The notes under the pieces: model-generated
Seen by the model: the letters and a program-made list of their open reading frames with translations, nothing else
Database searches by the model: none
What the model was told of the DNA's origin: nothing
Translations under genes and position numbers: made by a program
Shown: positions 28,275 to 37,515 of the stretch, piece by piece
Layout: each line of letters opens with the position of its first letter
Numbering within the stretch: the stretch's first letter is position 1
NCBI RefSeq assembly: GCF_018131225.1
Contig: NZ_JAFCMM010000002.1
Coordinates: 1-64,000, forward strand
Direction of reading: 5' to 3'
From: Bradyrhizobium sp. U87765 SZCCT0048
GTDB taxonomy: Bacteria; Pseudomonadota; Alphaproteobacteria; Rhizobiales; Xanthobacteraceae
Length of the DNA stretch: 64,000 bases

Positions 28275-29165
28275 ATGCCTCGTCGGATCGGCGCCCACGG
28301 CATCCTGAAGGACGGCGACCGCTATGCGGCGGGCATCATCCAGGGCGCGTTCGGCCGCGTGACGGTCGGCCCGATGGCGCGCGCTCTCGTTCCCCATGTC
28401 CATGCCGAGTACAACCTGCTGGTGCGCCTCGAAGGCCCCGATCCGCTGTTCGTGTCCGAGAAGCAGCCGCTGCCGGTGTCGGACGGCGTCACCCTCGCCT
28501 TCAATCCATGGAAGCCGCATCGCAAGGAGCCGGGGACGCGCGGCCCGGCGCAGATCATGGCGCTCCTGATCGGCGCCGAATGGCTCGCGCGTATCGGGCA
28601 TGGCGCGTCCGCGCCGGCCGGCGCGATCTTTTCAAGCCCGCTGGTGCCGCACACCGACGACGCACGCCGCAAGGCACGCGCCCTTGCCGACGCCGTCGCC
28701 GGCACCCACGCCGACGCGGACGGCCGCTTCGAGACGCTTGTCGCGGACTATCTGTGCGCCGTGATCGACGCGGACTCGCCGACAAGGCGTGAGGTATCGC
28801 AGCCGGCCACTGACGCCCGCATCCGCCGCGCGACGAAGATCCTGCGCAGCCGCGCCCGGGAAAATCCCGATCTCACCGCGGTCGCCTCGGAAGTCGGCAT
28901 GTCGCGCTCGCGCTTCTTCGAGCAGTTCAAGCTCACCATCGGCGCCTCGCCACAGCAATATCTCGACTGGGTGCGCATGAGTCACGCCACCGAGGCCCTG
29001 GTCAACAGCACCGAGAAGCTTCACGCGCTCGCGCACGACCTCGGTTTCGGCGAGCTGACCCATTTCACCCGCTTCATCCGCCAGCATCTCGGCCTGTCGC
29101 CCGGTGAATTCCGCCGGCGCGCCTATCAGCTGCGCAACGCGGCCTCCGATGACGATCGCGATTAA
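28275..29165 (+). CDS. AraC family transcriptional regulator (copy 2)
   Basis: 296 residues; the ATG at 28275 follows GGAGGAACTC. The N-terminal sensing domain has HVHAEYNLLVRLEG and LAFNPWKPHRKEP. The C-terminal DNA-binding domain has LTAVASEVGMSRSRFFEQFK and LAHDLGFGELTHFTRFIRQ. It is similar over its length to AraC copy 1, so the two arose by duplication and may sense related ligands. Motif copies d and e flank this gene. Confidence 0.9.
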   Translation: MPRRIGAHGILKDGDRYAAGIIQGAFGRVTVGPMARALVPHVHAEYNLLVRLEGPDPLFVSEKQPLPVSDGVTLAFNPWKPHRKEPGTRGPAQIMALLIGAEWLARIGHGASAPAGAIFSSPLVPHTDDARRKARALADAVAGTHADADGRFETLVADYLCAVIDADSPTRREVSQPATDARIRRATKILRSRARENPDLTAVASEVGMSRSRFFEQFKLTIGASPQQYLDWVRMSHATEALVNSTEKLHALAHDLGFGELTHFTRFIRQHLGLSPGEFRRRAYQLRNAASDDDRD

Positions 29166-29177
29166 TCGGACGATTTG
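29161..29177 (-). promoter_or_regulatory. Shared 17-bp motif, copy e
   Basis: On the minus strand, CAAATCGTCCGATTAAT. It overlaps the AraC copy 2 stop codon and lies 85 bp upstream of the next hydrolase gene, which may be its target. Confidence 0.45.
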
Positions 29178-29261
29178 AACACTCGCCCGAATGACACGCC
29201 GCGGATCGCGGCGATACGGTCCTGCCGTTCTCAACGCAACGACAGGCACGTCAGGGCGACA

Positions 29262-30017
29262 ATGATCAGGCATTCAGTTTTCGGGCGCGGACCGACCAAG
29301 GTCATCGCGCTGCACGGCTGGTTCGGCGATTCATCGGTGTTCGATCCGATGCTGCCGGCCCTCGACGGCGAGGCGCTTTCGGTGGCGTTTCTCGACTACC
29401 GCGGCTATGGCCGGTCGCGGAACATCGCAGGCGACTACACGGTGGCGGAAATCGCCGCCGACGCCCTCGAACTCGCCGATGCCCTCGGTTGGAAACAGTT
29501 CGGCCTGCTCGGCCACTCGATGGGCGGGGCGGCGGCGCTGCGCACCACGGTTTCGGCACCGGCGCGGGTCACGCGCATCCTCGCGGCAACCCCCGTGCCG
29601 GCGTCCGGCGTGCCGTTCGATCCCGGCGCCCGGCAGCTGTTCGAAAGCGCCACCGATCAGTTCGACTCGCGGCAGGCGATCATCGCCTTTTCGACCGGAA
29701 ACAGGCTGTCGGGAATCTGGTCGCAGCGCATCGCCGAGCTTTCGCTCGAGCGCTCGGACAAGGCCGCCTTCGCCGCCTACTTCCAGTCATGGAGCGCTGG
29801 CGGCTTCGCCGACCAGGCGCGCGGCCTCGCACAGCCGACGCTCGTGCTGGTCGGCGAGCACGACGCCGCGGTCACCCGCGAGGCGATGCAGGCGACATAT
29901 CTCGCTGACTATCCGAACGCCGAACTCAGGATCATTCCCAACGCGGGCCACTACCCGATGCAGGAGGTTCCCGCGTGGTTCGCGACCGAGGTGAACGGCT
30001 TCTTCGCGGAAGCCTGA
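29262..30017 (+). CDS. Alpha/beta hydrolase
   Basis: 251 residues from the ATG at 29262 (MIRHSVFGRGPTKVIALHGW), preceded by CAGGGCGACA; a TTG 87 bases upstream overlaps a motif and is less likely. The oxyanion motif HGWFGDSS is near residue 18, the nucleophile elbow GHSMGGAAALR near 86 (Ser in G-H-S-M-G), the acid in LVGEHDAAVT near 198 and the catalytic His in NAGHYPMQE near 228. It is a typical single-domain esterase or C-C hydrolase. It follows AraC copy 2 on the same strand. Confidence 0.87.
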   Translation: MIRHSVFGRGPTKVIALHGWFGDSSVFDPMLPALDGEALSVAFLDYRGYGRSRNIAGDYTVAEIAADALELADALGWKQFGLLGHSMGGAAALRTTVSAPARVTRILAATPVPASGVPFDPGARQLFESATDQFDSRQAIIAFSTGNRLSGIWSQRIAELSLERSDKAAFAAYFQSWSAGGFADQARGLAQPTLVLVGEHDAAVTREAMQATYLADYPNAELRIIPNAGHYPMQEVPAWFATEVNGFFAEA

Positions 30018-30251
30018 CCCGGCCCTTTCGGTGGAACATCGACAGCGCCGGTCATCGCGGCCGGCGCATGCGGGCCGGTCGCGAAGGCCCATGCCTAGCG
30101 GCGCCGAGAGCATCGTCGCCATCCGTCGCCCGCAAGTCCGCAGACGACTGCCGGAAAGGCAGCGCCGGCGTGCAAAGCACGTTGCAACGGCGCGCGCAGT
30201 TTGCGACAAATCATTGAGTTGTCTGCTGCACTTCCGAATGCCGGAGCGCGA

Positions 30252-31652
30252 ATGAAGACACCGGACCTGCTGCGGGCGCTGCCTTCCGTCAGCACGCTGC
30301 TCACCGCCGCCGAGAGCGCGGCGCTGCGCGAACGATACGGCCGGCAGGCGGCGACCGACGCGCTGCGCGCCGTCCTCGGCGATGCCCGGGAGACGATCAA
30401 GGCCGGCGGAACCGGTGCGCCCTCGGATGCCGACCTCGTGGCGCGCGCTCATGCCGTGCTCGACGGCCAGGACCGCTCCGCGCTGCGCCCGCTGTTCAAC
30501 CTCACCGGCATCGTGCTGCACACCAATCTCGGCCGCGCCGTTCTGGCCGAAGACGCGATCGCCGCCGTCGTCGCAGCGATGCGCGATGCGGTGGCGCTGG
30601 AATATGATCTCGCCACCGGACGCCGCGGCGAGCGCGACGACCATGTCCGCGGCCTGCTGTGCGAGCTGACCGGCGCCGAGGACGCCACCGTGGTCAACAA
30701 CAACGCCGCCGCGGTGCTGCTGTGCCTCAACACCCTGGCTGATGGCCGCGAGGCCGTCGTCTCGCGCGGCGAGCTGATCGAGATCGGCGGCGCCTTCCGC
30801 ATGCCCGCGATCATGGCGCGCGCCGGCGCCCGGCTTGTCGAGGTCGGCACCACCAATCGCACCCATGCCAGGGACTATCGCGAGGCCCTGACGCCGCATA
30901 GCGGCGTCGTGCTCAAGGTTCATACCTCGAACTACCGCATCCAGGGCTTCACCGCCGAGGTCGCCCCCGCCGAACTCGCCGGCATCGCGCGTAGCGCCGG
31001 CGTGCCGCTGCTGCACGATCTCGGCTCGGGCACGCTGGTCGATCTCGGGCGCTACGGTCTCAAGCGCGAGCCGACGGTGCGCGAGGCGGTCGCGGACGGC
31101 GCCGACCTCGTGACTTTTTCGGGCGACAAGCTGCTCGGCGGTCCGCAGGCGGGTTTTATCGTCGGCAAGGCGGCACGCATCGCCGAGATCAACCGCAACC
31201 CGATGAAGCGCGCGCTGCGCGTCGACAAAATGCGGCTCGCCGCCATCGAGGCCACGCTCAAACTCTATCGCGATCCCGACCGCCTCGCCGAGCGCCTGCC
31301 GACACTGCGCGCGCTGGCGCGCGCCCGCAACGACATCATGACCCAGGCCGAACGCCTGCGACCGCAACTGGCGCGGCTTCTCGGCGAGCGCCATCAGGTC
31401 GAGGTGACAGATTGCGACAGCCAGGTCGGCTCCGGTGCATTGCCTCTCGACACGCTGCCGAGCGCGGGCCTGCGCATCCGCTGCGCCGACGGCCGCGCGC
31501 TGGAACGTCTGGCGGCTGGCCTGCGCGGGCTGCCCCGCCCGGTCATCGGCCGCACCGTCGACGATGCGCTGGTGCTCGACCTGCGCTGCCTCATGGACGA
31601 CGCCGCGCTGCTGGCCACGCTGTCGGCACTCGACCTCACGGAAGCCCCCTGA
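30252..31652 (+). CDS. selA: L-seryl-tRNA(Sec) selenium transferase
   Basis: 466 residues from the ATG at 30252 with GGAG 5 bases upstream. This PLP enzyme converts Ser-tRNA(Sec) to Sec-tRNA(Sec) using selenophosphate. The N-terminal tRNA-binding part opens [12 protein letters not shown]. The core has [39 protein letters not shown] and the PLP lysine in [13 protein letters not shown] (about residue 295). It heads the selA-selB-selC set, and the selB ATG follows 19 bases after its stop. Confidence 0.96.
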   Translation: MKTPDLLRALPSVSTLLTAAESAALRERYGRQAATDALRAVLGDARETIKAGGTGAPSDADLVARAHAVLDGQDRSALRPLFNLTGIVLHTNLGRAVLAEDAIAAVVAAMRDAVALEYDLATGRRGERDDHVRGLLCELTGAEDATVVNNNAAAVLLCLNTLADGREAVVSRGELIEIGGAFRMPAIMARAGARLVEVGTTNRTHARDYREALTPHSGVVLKVHTSNYRIQGFTAEVAPAELAGIARSAGVPLLHDLGSGTLVDLGRYGLKREPTVREAVADGADLVTFSGDKLLGGPQAGFIVGKAARIAEINRNPMKRALRVDKMRLAAIEATLKLYRDPDRLAERLPTLRALARARNDIMTQAERLRPQLARLLGERHQVEVTDCDSQVGSGALPLDTLPSAGLRIRCADGRALERLAAGLRGLPRPVIGRTVDDALVLDLRCLMDDAALLATLSALDLTEAP

Positions 31653-31671
31653 CAGCGCCGGGCATGTCGCG

Positions 31672-33714
31672 ATGATCATCGGCACCGCGGGTCACATCGA
31701 CCATGGCAAGACCGCGCTGATCAAGGCGCTGACCGGCGTCGACACCGACCGCCTCAAGGAAGAGAAGGCCCGCGGCATCACCATCGATCTCGGTTTCGCC
31801 TACCTGCCGATCGACGGCGGCGAGATTCTCGGCTTCATCGACGTGCCCGGCCACGAAGGCCTCGTCCACACCATGCTGGCCGGCGCCGGCGGCATCGACT
31901 TCGCGCTGCTCGCCATCGCCGCCGACGACGGCGTCATGCCGCAGACCCGCGAGCATCTTGCGATCATCGACCTGCTCGGCATCCGCCATGGCATCATCGC
32001 TGTCACCAAGGCGGACAGCGTTCCCGCCGAACGATGCGCCGAGGTGATGCAGCAGGTCCGCGGCGCCCTCGCGGCCACGACACTCGCCGATGCCGACATC
32101 GTCGCGGTCTCCGCGCATACCAGCGCAGGCATCGCCGATCTGCGCATGCGGCTCGCCGCCGCCGCCCGTGCCGCGACGCGTCGCGCGGCCGACGGCCGCT
32201 TCCGCCTCGCCGTCGACCGCGCCTTCACGCTGACCGGCGTCGGCGTCGTGGTAACGGGCACGGTGCTGTCGGGCGCCGTCGCGCTCGATGATCATGTGAC
32301 CGTCAGTCCGTCGGGACTGCGCGCGCGGGTGCGCTCGATGCATGTCCAGAACCGGCCGGCGGCGACAGCGCGGGCCGGCGACCGCTGCGCGCTCAATCTC
32401 GCCGGCGACGGCATCAGCAGGGATCGACTGCATCGCGGCGACGTCGTGCTCGATCCCGCACTGCATGCGCCGACCGACCGCATCGACGCCCGCCTGCGGC
32501 TGCTGCCGTCGGAGCCGAAGGTGCTGCGGCAATGGTTTCCGATCCGCCTGCACCATGGCTCGGCGGAAGTCGGCGCGAGGGTCGTGCTGCTCGGCGACGG
32601 GGCGCTCGCGCCCGGCACGGAGGCCGATGTGCAGCTGGTGCTGGAGCGACCGATCGCGGCGGCGGTGCCGGACCGTTTCGTGATCCGCGACGTCTCCGCG
32701 CGCCGCACCATGGGCGGCGGCCGCTTCATCGATCTGCGTGGACCTGCGCGACATCGACGCACGCCGGAGCGGCAGGCGCAGCGCGCAGCGCTGGCATTGC
32801 CGGATGCGACGGCTGCCTTCGCGGCGCTGCTGACGACACCGCCTTTCGCATGGGACCTTACCGCGTTCCTGCGCGACCGCGCCCGCCCGGCCGGCGACGA
32901 ACGCACCCTCGTCGATACGCTTGGCCTCGTCACCCTGCCGACGCCAGCGGCGACCTTCGCGCTCGGCCCCGCGCACTGGCAGCAGCTCGCGGCCGATATC
33001 GTCGAACGGCTGCGCTCGTTCCATGCCGACAACCCGGATCTGCAGGGCATCGGCCGGGAGAAGCTGCGCCTTCTCGCCGAGCCGCGCCTGATGGCCGCGC
33101 CTTTCGCAGCAGCGCTGCAGCGCCTCGGCGCGGCCGGTACGATCGCCCTCGACGGCGCGTTCGTCCGCCTCGCCTCCCACGCCGCGCACATGTCGCCGGA
33201 CGATGAGGCCACATGGGCTCAGCTCGCCCCGATGCTCGGCGGCGGCGAACGCTTCCGGCCCCCGCGCGTGCGCGACATTGCGACAGCGACGGGGCGCGCC
33301 GAGCGCGAGGTGCGCAGGCTGTTCAAGCTCGCAGGACGCATGGGCCGCGCCGATGAGGTCGCCCATGATCATTTCTTCCTGCGCGCGACCGTGAGCGAGA
33401 TGGTCGGCATCGTCGCCGATCTCGCGGCGCACGCCGATGGCGGCGTCTTCACGGCCGCGCAGTTCCGCGATAGGGTCGTGAACGGCCGCAAGGTCGCGAT
33501 CCAGATCCTCGAATTCTTCGACCGCCACGGCGTCACCCACAACCGCGACGACCTGCGCCGTGTCGTGAGGCATCGCCTCGACCTGTTCGGGCCGGTGACC
33601 CCGGCGAACGCTGCGAACGATGGCGATGGCGAGACCAATGAGCCGGCCGATCTGAAGATCGCCGATGGAGGAGAATCGTCCCCGGTGGGGCGTCCGGACT
33701 TCAAATCCGGGTGA
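31672..33714 (+). CDS. selB: Selenocysteine-specific elongation factor
   Basis: 680 residues. SelB delivers Sec-tRNA(Sec) to UGA by binding a SECIS hairpin. The GTPase domain has [17 protein letters not shown] (P-loop), DVPGHEG and TKAD; EF-Tu-like domains 2-3 and four winged-helix domains follow, ending near [10 protein letters not shown] ~40-residue tail then continues in frame through the selC gene, and its last 16 codons (from 33667) are read from tRNA-Sec sequence. Termination is at a UGA inside selC (33712-33714). The tail is probably non-essential. ATG at 31672 ([13 protein letters not shown]). Confidence 0.95.
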   Translation: MIIGTAGHIDHGKTALIKALTGVDTDRLKEEKARGITIDLGFAYLPIDGGEILGFIDVPGHEGLVHTMLAGAGGIDFALLAIAADDGVMPQTREHLAIIDLLGIRHGIIAVTKADSVPAERCAEVMQQVRGALAATTLADADIVAVSAHTSAGIADLRMRLAAAARAATRRAADGRFRLAVDRAFTLTGVGVVVTGTVLSGAVALDDHVTVSPSGLRARVRSMHVQNRPAATARAGDRCALNLAGDGISRDRLHRGDVVLDPALHAPTDRIDARLRLLPSEPKVLRQWFPIRLHHGSAEVGARVVLLGDGALAPGTEADVQLVLERPIAAAVPDRFVIRDVSARRTMGGGRFIDLRGPARHRRTPERQAQRAALALPDATAAFAALLTTPPFAWDLTAFLRDRARPAGDERTLVDTLGLVTLPTPAATFALGPAHWQQLAADIVERLRSFHADNPDLQGIGREKLRLLAEPRLMAAPFAAALQRLGAAGTIALDGAFVRLASHAAHMSPDDEATWAQLAPMLGGGERFRPPRVRDIATATGRAEREVRRLFKLAGRMGRADEVAHDHFFLRATVSEMVGIVADLAAHADGGVFTAAQFRDRVVNGRKVAIQILEFFDRHGVTHNRDDLRRVVRHRLDLFGPVTPANAANDGDGETNEPADLKIADGGESSPVGRPDFKSG

Positions 33715-33762
33715 GGCAGCGCGTCTGTCTCGGGTGGGTTCGACTCCCGCTCTCTTCCGCCA
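33667..33762 (+). tRNA. selC: tRNA-Sec (anticodon UCA)
   Basis: 96 nt including an encoded CCA. The 8-bp acceptor stem is GGAGGAGA with TCTCTTCC (one G-U). The D arm is CCCC-GGT-GGGG, the anticodon stem-loop has TCA at 33701-33703, a long variable arm is formed by GAGGCAG with CTGTCTC, and the T loop is TTCGACT. All are hallmarks of bacterial tRNA-Sec. The first 48 bases overlap the selB reading frame. It converges on selD 36 bases later. Confidence 0.97.
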
Positions 33763-33798
33763 CTTCCTGTCTGATGTTTTCTCGCCAGAGACGTCTCG

Positions 33799-34845
33799 TC
33801 AGACGATATCGATGCCGGCTTCGCCCGCGGCCACGGATCCGATGACGCGTGCGCCGGGATAGCCGGCGGCCTCGATGGCATCACGCAGCGCGTCGGCACG
33901 TTCGGGCGCACAGGCGACCAGCAGCCCGCCCGACGTCTGCGGATCGGTCAGCAGCGCCCGCTGCCACGCACCGCCGGCGGCCGGCAGCACGACCTGATCG
34001 CCATAGCTCGCCCAGTTTCGCGCCGACGCGCCCGTGACATAGCCGGCCCGCGCGAGATTCTCCGCCTCGCGAAACAGCGGCACGCGGTCCCATGCGATGC
34101 GCAGGCGCACGCCGGCGCCGCGCGCCATTTCGAGCCCATGCCCGAGCAGGCCGAAGCCGGTGACGTCGGTGATGGCATGGACGTCGGCGTCCGCGCCGAG
34201 CGTCGCGCCGACGCGGTTGAGCAGCGTGGTTGAGGCCATCATCTCGGCATAGGCCGCCGGCGACAGCGCCTGCTTCTTGAACGCCGCGGAGTACACCCCG
34301 ACGCCGAGGCCTTTGGTCAGGATCAGGGCGTCGCCGGGCCGCGCGCCCGCGTTGCGGCGGACGTTGGCGGGATGGCACAGGCCGATCACCACAAGGCCAT
34401 AGATCGGCTCGGCGGAATCGATGGAATGGCCGCCGGCCACGGGAATGCCGGCTTCGGCGCAGATCGATGCGCCGCCGTCGAGGATGGCGCGGACCATCTC
34501 GATCGGCAGCTTGCCGAGCGGCATGCCGAGAATGGCGAGCGCCATGATCGGCCGCCCGCCCATGGCATAGACGTCAGACACCGCATTCGCAGCCGCGATG
34601 CGGCCGAAATCATGGGGATCGTCGACCACCGGCATGAAGAAGTCGGTGGTCGCGATGACGCAGGTGCTGTCGTCGACCTGCCAGACCGCGGCGTCGTCGC
34701 CGGTTTCGGTGCCAACCAGAAGCTGCGCGAACGGCACGGCCGACGAACGGCCCGCAAGCAGTTCCTGCAACACCGACGGCGCCAGCTTGCAGCCGCAGCC
34801 GCCGCCATGGGCGAGGTCCGTCAGTCGGAAGGAGGATGACACCAT
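33799..34845 (-). CDS. selD: Selenide, water dikinase (selenophosphate synthetase)
   Basis: 348 residues from the ATG at 34845 ([20 protein letters not shown]). It makes selenophosphate from selenide and ATP. The N-terminal GGGCGCKL carries the active-site Cys, where some species have Sec, with the conserved Lys two residues on. ATP-binding DDAAVWQ and [11 protein letters not shown] follow, and [18 protein letters not shown] is the family signature. It lies last in the minus-strand fdn-fdhE-selD group, 145 bases after fdhE, and may have its own promoter. Confidence 0.95.
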   Translation of the reverse strand: MVSSSFRLTDLAHGGGCGCKLAPSVLQELLAGRSSAVPFAQLLVGTETGDDAAVWQVDDSTCVIATTDFFMPVVDDPHDFGRIAAANAVSDVYAMGGRPIMALAILGMPLGKLPIEMVRAILDGGASICAEAGIPVAGGHSIDSAEPIYGLVVIGLCHPANVRRNAGARPGDALILTKGLGVGVYSAAFKKQALSPAAYAEMMASTTLLNRVGATLGADADVHAITDVTGFGLLGHGLEMARGAGVRLRIAWDRVPLFREAENLARAGYVTGASARNWASYGDQVVLPAAGGAWQRALLTDPQTSGGLLVACAPERADALRDAIEAAGYPGARVIGSVAAGEAGIDIV

Positions 34846-34990
34846 GAACGGCAGGCTCCCACCATCGGCCGATCCGCAGTGCATCCGCACGATGGCGCGC
34901 GCAGCACGGCCGACCCGGTCTCACGATAGGTGCAATGCGAGGCCGCGACAAGGAGCGCGGCTTACGCGCTGCGCATCGTTCCCCGCGCGT

Positions 34991-35917
34991 TCAGCCGACC
35001 AGCAGCAACGGATGCGGCGCATGCCGCGACCAGCCGGCCTCGGCGACCAGCATATCGAGCCCGAGCGACGCCAGATCGTCGGCGACCGGATCGGCCTGCA
35101 TGTCCTGCCTCTGGTAGATCATCTTCGCATAGGTGCGGCAGGCGCCGCAGGTCTCAGCCTTGACCACGCCGTTGTCGCCCTCGATGCCCTCCAGCGCGAT
35201 GGCGCGGGAGTCGCCGCAGGTGATGCAGACAGCTCGGACATGGTTCCAGGCGCTCGCGCACAGCGAGCAATGCAGATAGCGCGTGCCGGGCGTCGCCCCC
35301 GACACCGTGACCAAACCCGCGCTCGGCGTCGAGCCGCAGCAGGGACACAGCCCGCGCTGCTCCAGCAGATGGAGCGTGTCGAGCGGTAGCCGGGCGGCCA
35401 TGGCCGCGAAATAGACCTGCAGCGCGGCCGCGACATAGACCGCCGCGCCGGCCTGCGCCGTCGCGAGGCGTCCCCGCAGGAAGCCGTCGGCGAGCTCTTC
35501 GACGGTCCCGGCATCGGCCGACGCGAGCGCCGCGATCGACTGTCGGGCCGGCGCCGGCACGCCGGCGACATCGAGATGATCCCGGAAAACCGCAAGGCTG
35601 CCGCGCCAGGCGCCATCACGGCGATGACCGTCCGCCGACAGCGGCGGCAGGCCGGCGGCGACCGCCTGCACCACCGCGCCCTCGGGCAGCGCCGCGAGAT
35701 CGACCATAGCACCGGCCGCGGCATGCTGCGCCGACGACAGCCGCGCTATGAACGCCAGCCAGTCCGCCATCGGATGACCGGTCGCCTGATCCTGCAACCG
35801 CGCCGCCGTCCGGGCAAAGCGCGTCAGCGGATCGGGCAGCACGATGGCCGCGGGCGCCGTGACGCCACCTGTCGGCCCTTCCCAGCGTCCCTTGGGCGGA
35901 AGCTCGCCCTGCCTCAC
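34991..35917 (-). CDS. fdhE: Formate dehydrogenase accessory protein FdhE
   Basis: About 308 residues from a GTG at 35917 that has AGGGAGG about 7 bases upstream; the frame is open further into fdnI. FdhE is a cytoplasmic iron-binding factor needed to mature respiratory formate dehydrogenases. Its rubredoxin-like cysteine pairs are visible as GLCPCCGSTPS, YLHCSLCAS, AVCITCGDS and AETCGACRTY. It is directly downstream of fdnI (13-base gap) in the operon. Confidence 0.93.
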   Translation of the reverse strand: MRQGELPPKGRWEGPTGGVTAPAAIVLPDPLTRFARTAARLQDQATGHPMADWLAFIARLSSAQHAAAGAMVDLAALPEGAVVQAVAAGLPPLSADGHRRDGAWRGSLAVFRDHLDVAGVPAPARQSIAALASADAGTVEELADGFLRGRLATAQAGAAVYVAAALQVYFAAMAARLPLDTLHLLEQRGLCPCCGSTPSAGLVTVSGATPGTRYLHCSLCASAWNHVRAVCITCGDSRAIALEGIEGDNGVVKAETCGACRTYAKMIYQRQDMQADPVADDLASLGLDMLVAEAGWSRHAPHPLLLVG

Positions 35918-35930
35918 CGCACGGCCTCCC

Positions 35931-36596
35931 TCATGACACGTCGGTGCGGCGCGGCACGGGGCCGTGCGAGCCCGTCTCGACCAGGCGCCGGAACCACTTG
36001 CGATGATGGCGATAAGCCCAGCCTGGCGTGACATAGCCCTGGGTCATGGCCCGCATCGAGCCGCGGATCCACAGGCCGGCATAGACATGGGTGATCCACA
36101 CCAGGATCGCCGCGATCGCCGCGAGGCTGTGCAGCAGCAGTGCGACGCGCTGCTGCTCGATGCTGGTGTAAGCAGCGAAATAGACCTCCCAGACCACGAG
36201 GCCGGTGAAGAACAGTACCGGCACCAGCAGCGCCATCGCCCAGAACACGAACTTCTGACCGGCATTGAAGCGAGGCACCTCGGGGACGCCCTCCTCGTCG
36301 TTAACCAGCACGCGGTCGATGGCGCGCAGCCAGCGGATGTCGTCGCGCGACCACATCTCGTCGCGCCAGAACTGCACGATCATGCCCATGTAGCTGACGA
36401 ACAGCACGCAGCCGATCCAGGGATGGGCGGCGCGCGTCCACTGCCCCCCGCCGAACAGGTTCGACAGGAAGAACAGCATCGGGTGGAACATGGCGAGGCC
36501 GGACAGCACCAGCAGCACGAAGCAGATGCCGGTGATCCAGTGGTTGATCCGCATCGCCGCGGAATAGCGCAGGATGGTGCCTTCGGGCTGTGTCAT
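35931..36596 (-). CDS. fdnI: Formate dehydrogenase gamma subunit, cytochrome b556
   Basis: 221 residues with four membrane helices and histidines for two b haems ([37 protein letters not shown]). It anchors the complex in the inner membrane and passes electrons from formate to quinone. Its start overlaps the fdnH stop by four bases. Whether it is the nitrate-linked (Fdn) or aerobic (Fdo) type cannot be told; the symbol is used loosely. Confidence 0.93.
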   Translation of the reverse strand: MTQPEGTILRYSAAMRINHWITGICFVLLVLSGLAMFHPMLFFLSNLFGGGQWTRAAHPWIGCVLFVSYMGMIVQFWRDEMWSRDDIRWLRAIDRVLVNDEEGVPEVPRFNAGQKFVFWAMALLVPVLFFTGLVVWEVYFAAYTSIEQQRVALLLHSLAAIAAILVWITHVYAGLWIRGSMRAMTQGYVTPGWAYRHHRKWFRRLVETGSHGPVPRRTDVS

Positions 36597-37504
36597 CGCG
36601 ATCCGTCCGCTGCGTCCATCAGCCGGCGCGCCTTGGCCTCGTCCTCCGGCTGCACGTCGTTGGGCCCGGCGGTGATCCAGTGCAGGAATCCGGCCAGTGC
36701 GCCGAAGGCAAGGCCCGCCAGCGCCACCGGCTTGATCAGGCCTTTCCAGAACGTGACGAAGTGGCTGATATGGGGATTGTCCGGCAGGCCGGAATAGATC
36801 GCCGGCTTGTCGGCGTGGTGCAGCACATACATCACATGCGTGCCGCTGACGCCCGGCGGATCATACAGGCCGGCGTTGTCGAATCCGCGCGACTTGAGAT
36901 CGGCGATACGCTCGCCCGCCCAGTCGGTCATGTCGGTCTTGGAGCCGAACATGATCGCGCCGGTCGGACACGCCTTGACGCAGGCCGGCTCGAGGCCGAC
37001 GCCGACGCGGTCCGAGCACAGCGTGCACTTGTAGGACTTGTGGTCCTCCTGGCTGATGCGAGGGATGTCGAACGGGCACCCCTTGACGCAATAACCGCAG
37101 CCGATGCACGCGTCGCTGATGAAGTCGACGATGCCGTTGGCATACTGCACGATGGCGCCGGGCGCCGGACAGGCCTTGAGGCAACCCGGGTCCTCGCAAT
37201 GCATGCAGCCGTCCTTGCGAATCAGCCATTCGAGGTTGCCCTTGTCGTCCTCCCACTCGGCGAACCGCATCAGGGTCCACACCGAGGGACTGAGATCCAT
37301 CGGGTTCTCGTAGGCGCCTTCGAAATGGCCGACCTCGGGCCGCAGGTTGTTCCACTCCATGCACGCCGACTGGCACGCCTTGCAGCCGATGCAGCGCGTC
37401 ACGTCGATGAGCTTGGCGACCTCCTGCTCATGGTTGCGTGCCGACGGCGGCGTCAGGGTCGTCGCCGAGCGCCTGATGTAGTTCTGGGACTGCAGGTCCG
37501 ACAT
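36593..37504 (-). CDS. fdnH: Formate dehydrogenase beta subunit (4Fe-4S)
   Basis: 303 residues. Four ferredoxin-type clusters are visible: [41 protein letters not shown] and CTLCSDRV...CVKACP. A C-terminal membrane helix (about residues 250-275, [19 protein letters not shown]) anchors it to the membrane on the periplasmic side. It relays electrons from FdnG to FdnI. The gene begins 11 bases after the fdnG stop. Confidence 0.95.
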   Translation of the reverse strand: MSDLQSQNYIRRSATTLTPPSARNHEQEVAKLIDVTRCIGCKACQSACMEWNNLRPEVGHFEGAYENPMDLSPSVWTLMRFAEWEDDKGNLEWLIRKDGCMHCEDPGCLKACPAPGAIVQYANGIVDFISDACIGCGYCVKGCPFDIPRISQEDHKSYKCTLCSDRVGVGLEPACVKACPTGAIMFGSKTDMTDWAGERIADLKSRGFDNAGLYDPPGVSGTHVMYVLHHADKPAIYSGLPDNPHISHFVTFWKGLIKPVALAGLAFGALAGFLHWITAGPNDVQPEDEAKARRLMDAADGSR

Positions 37505-37515
37505 CGACTGCTCCT

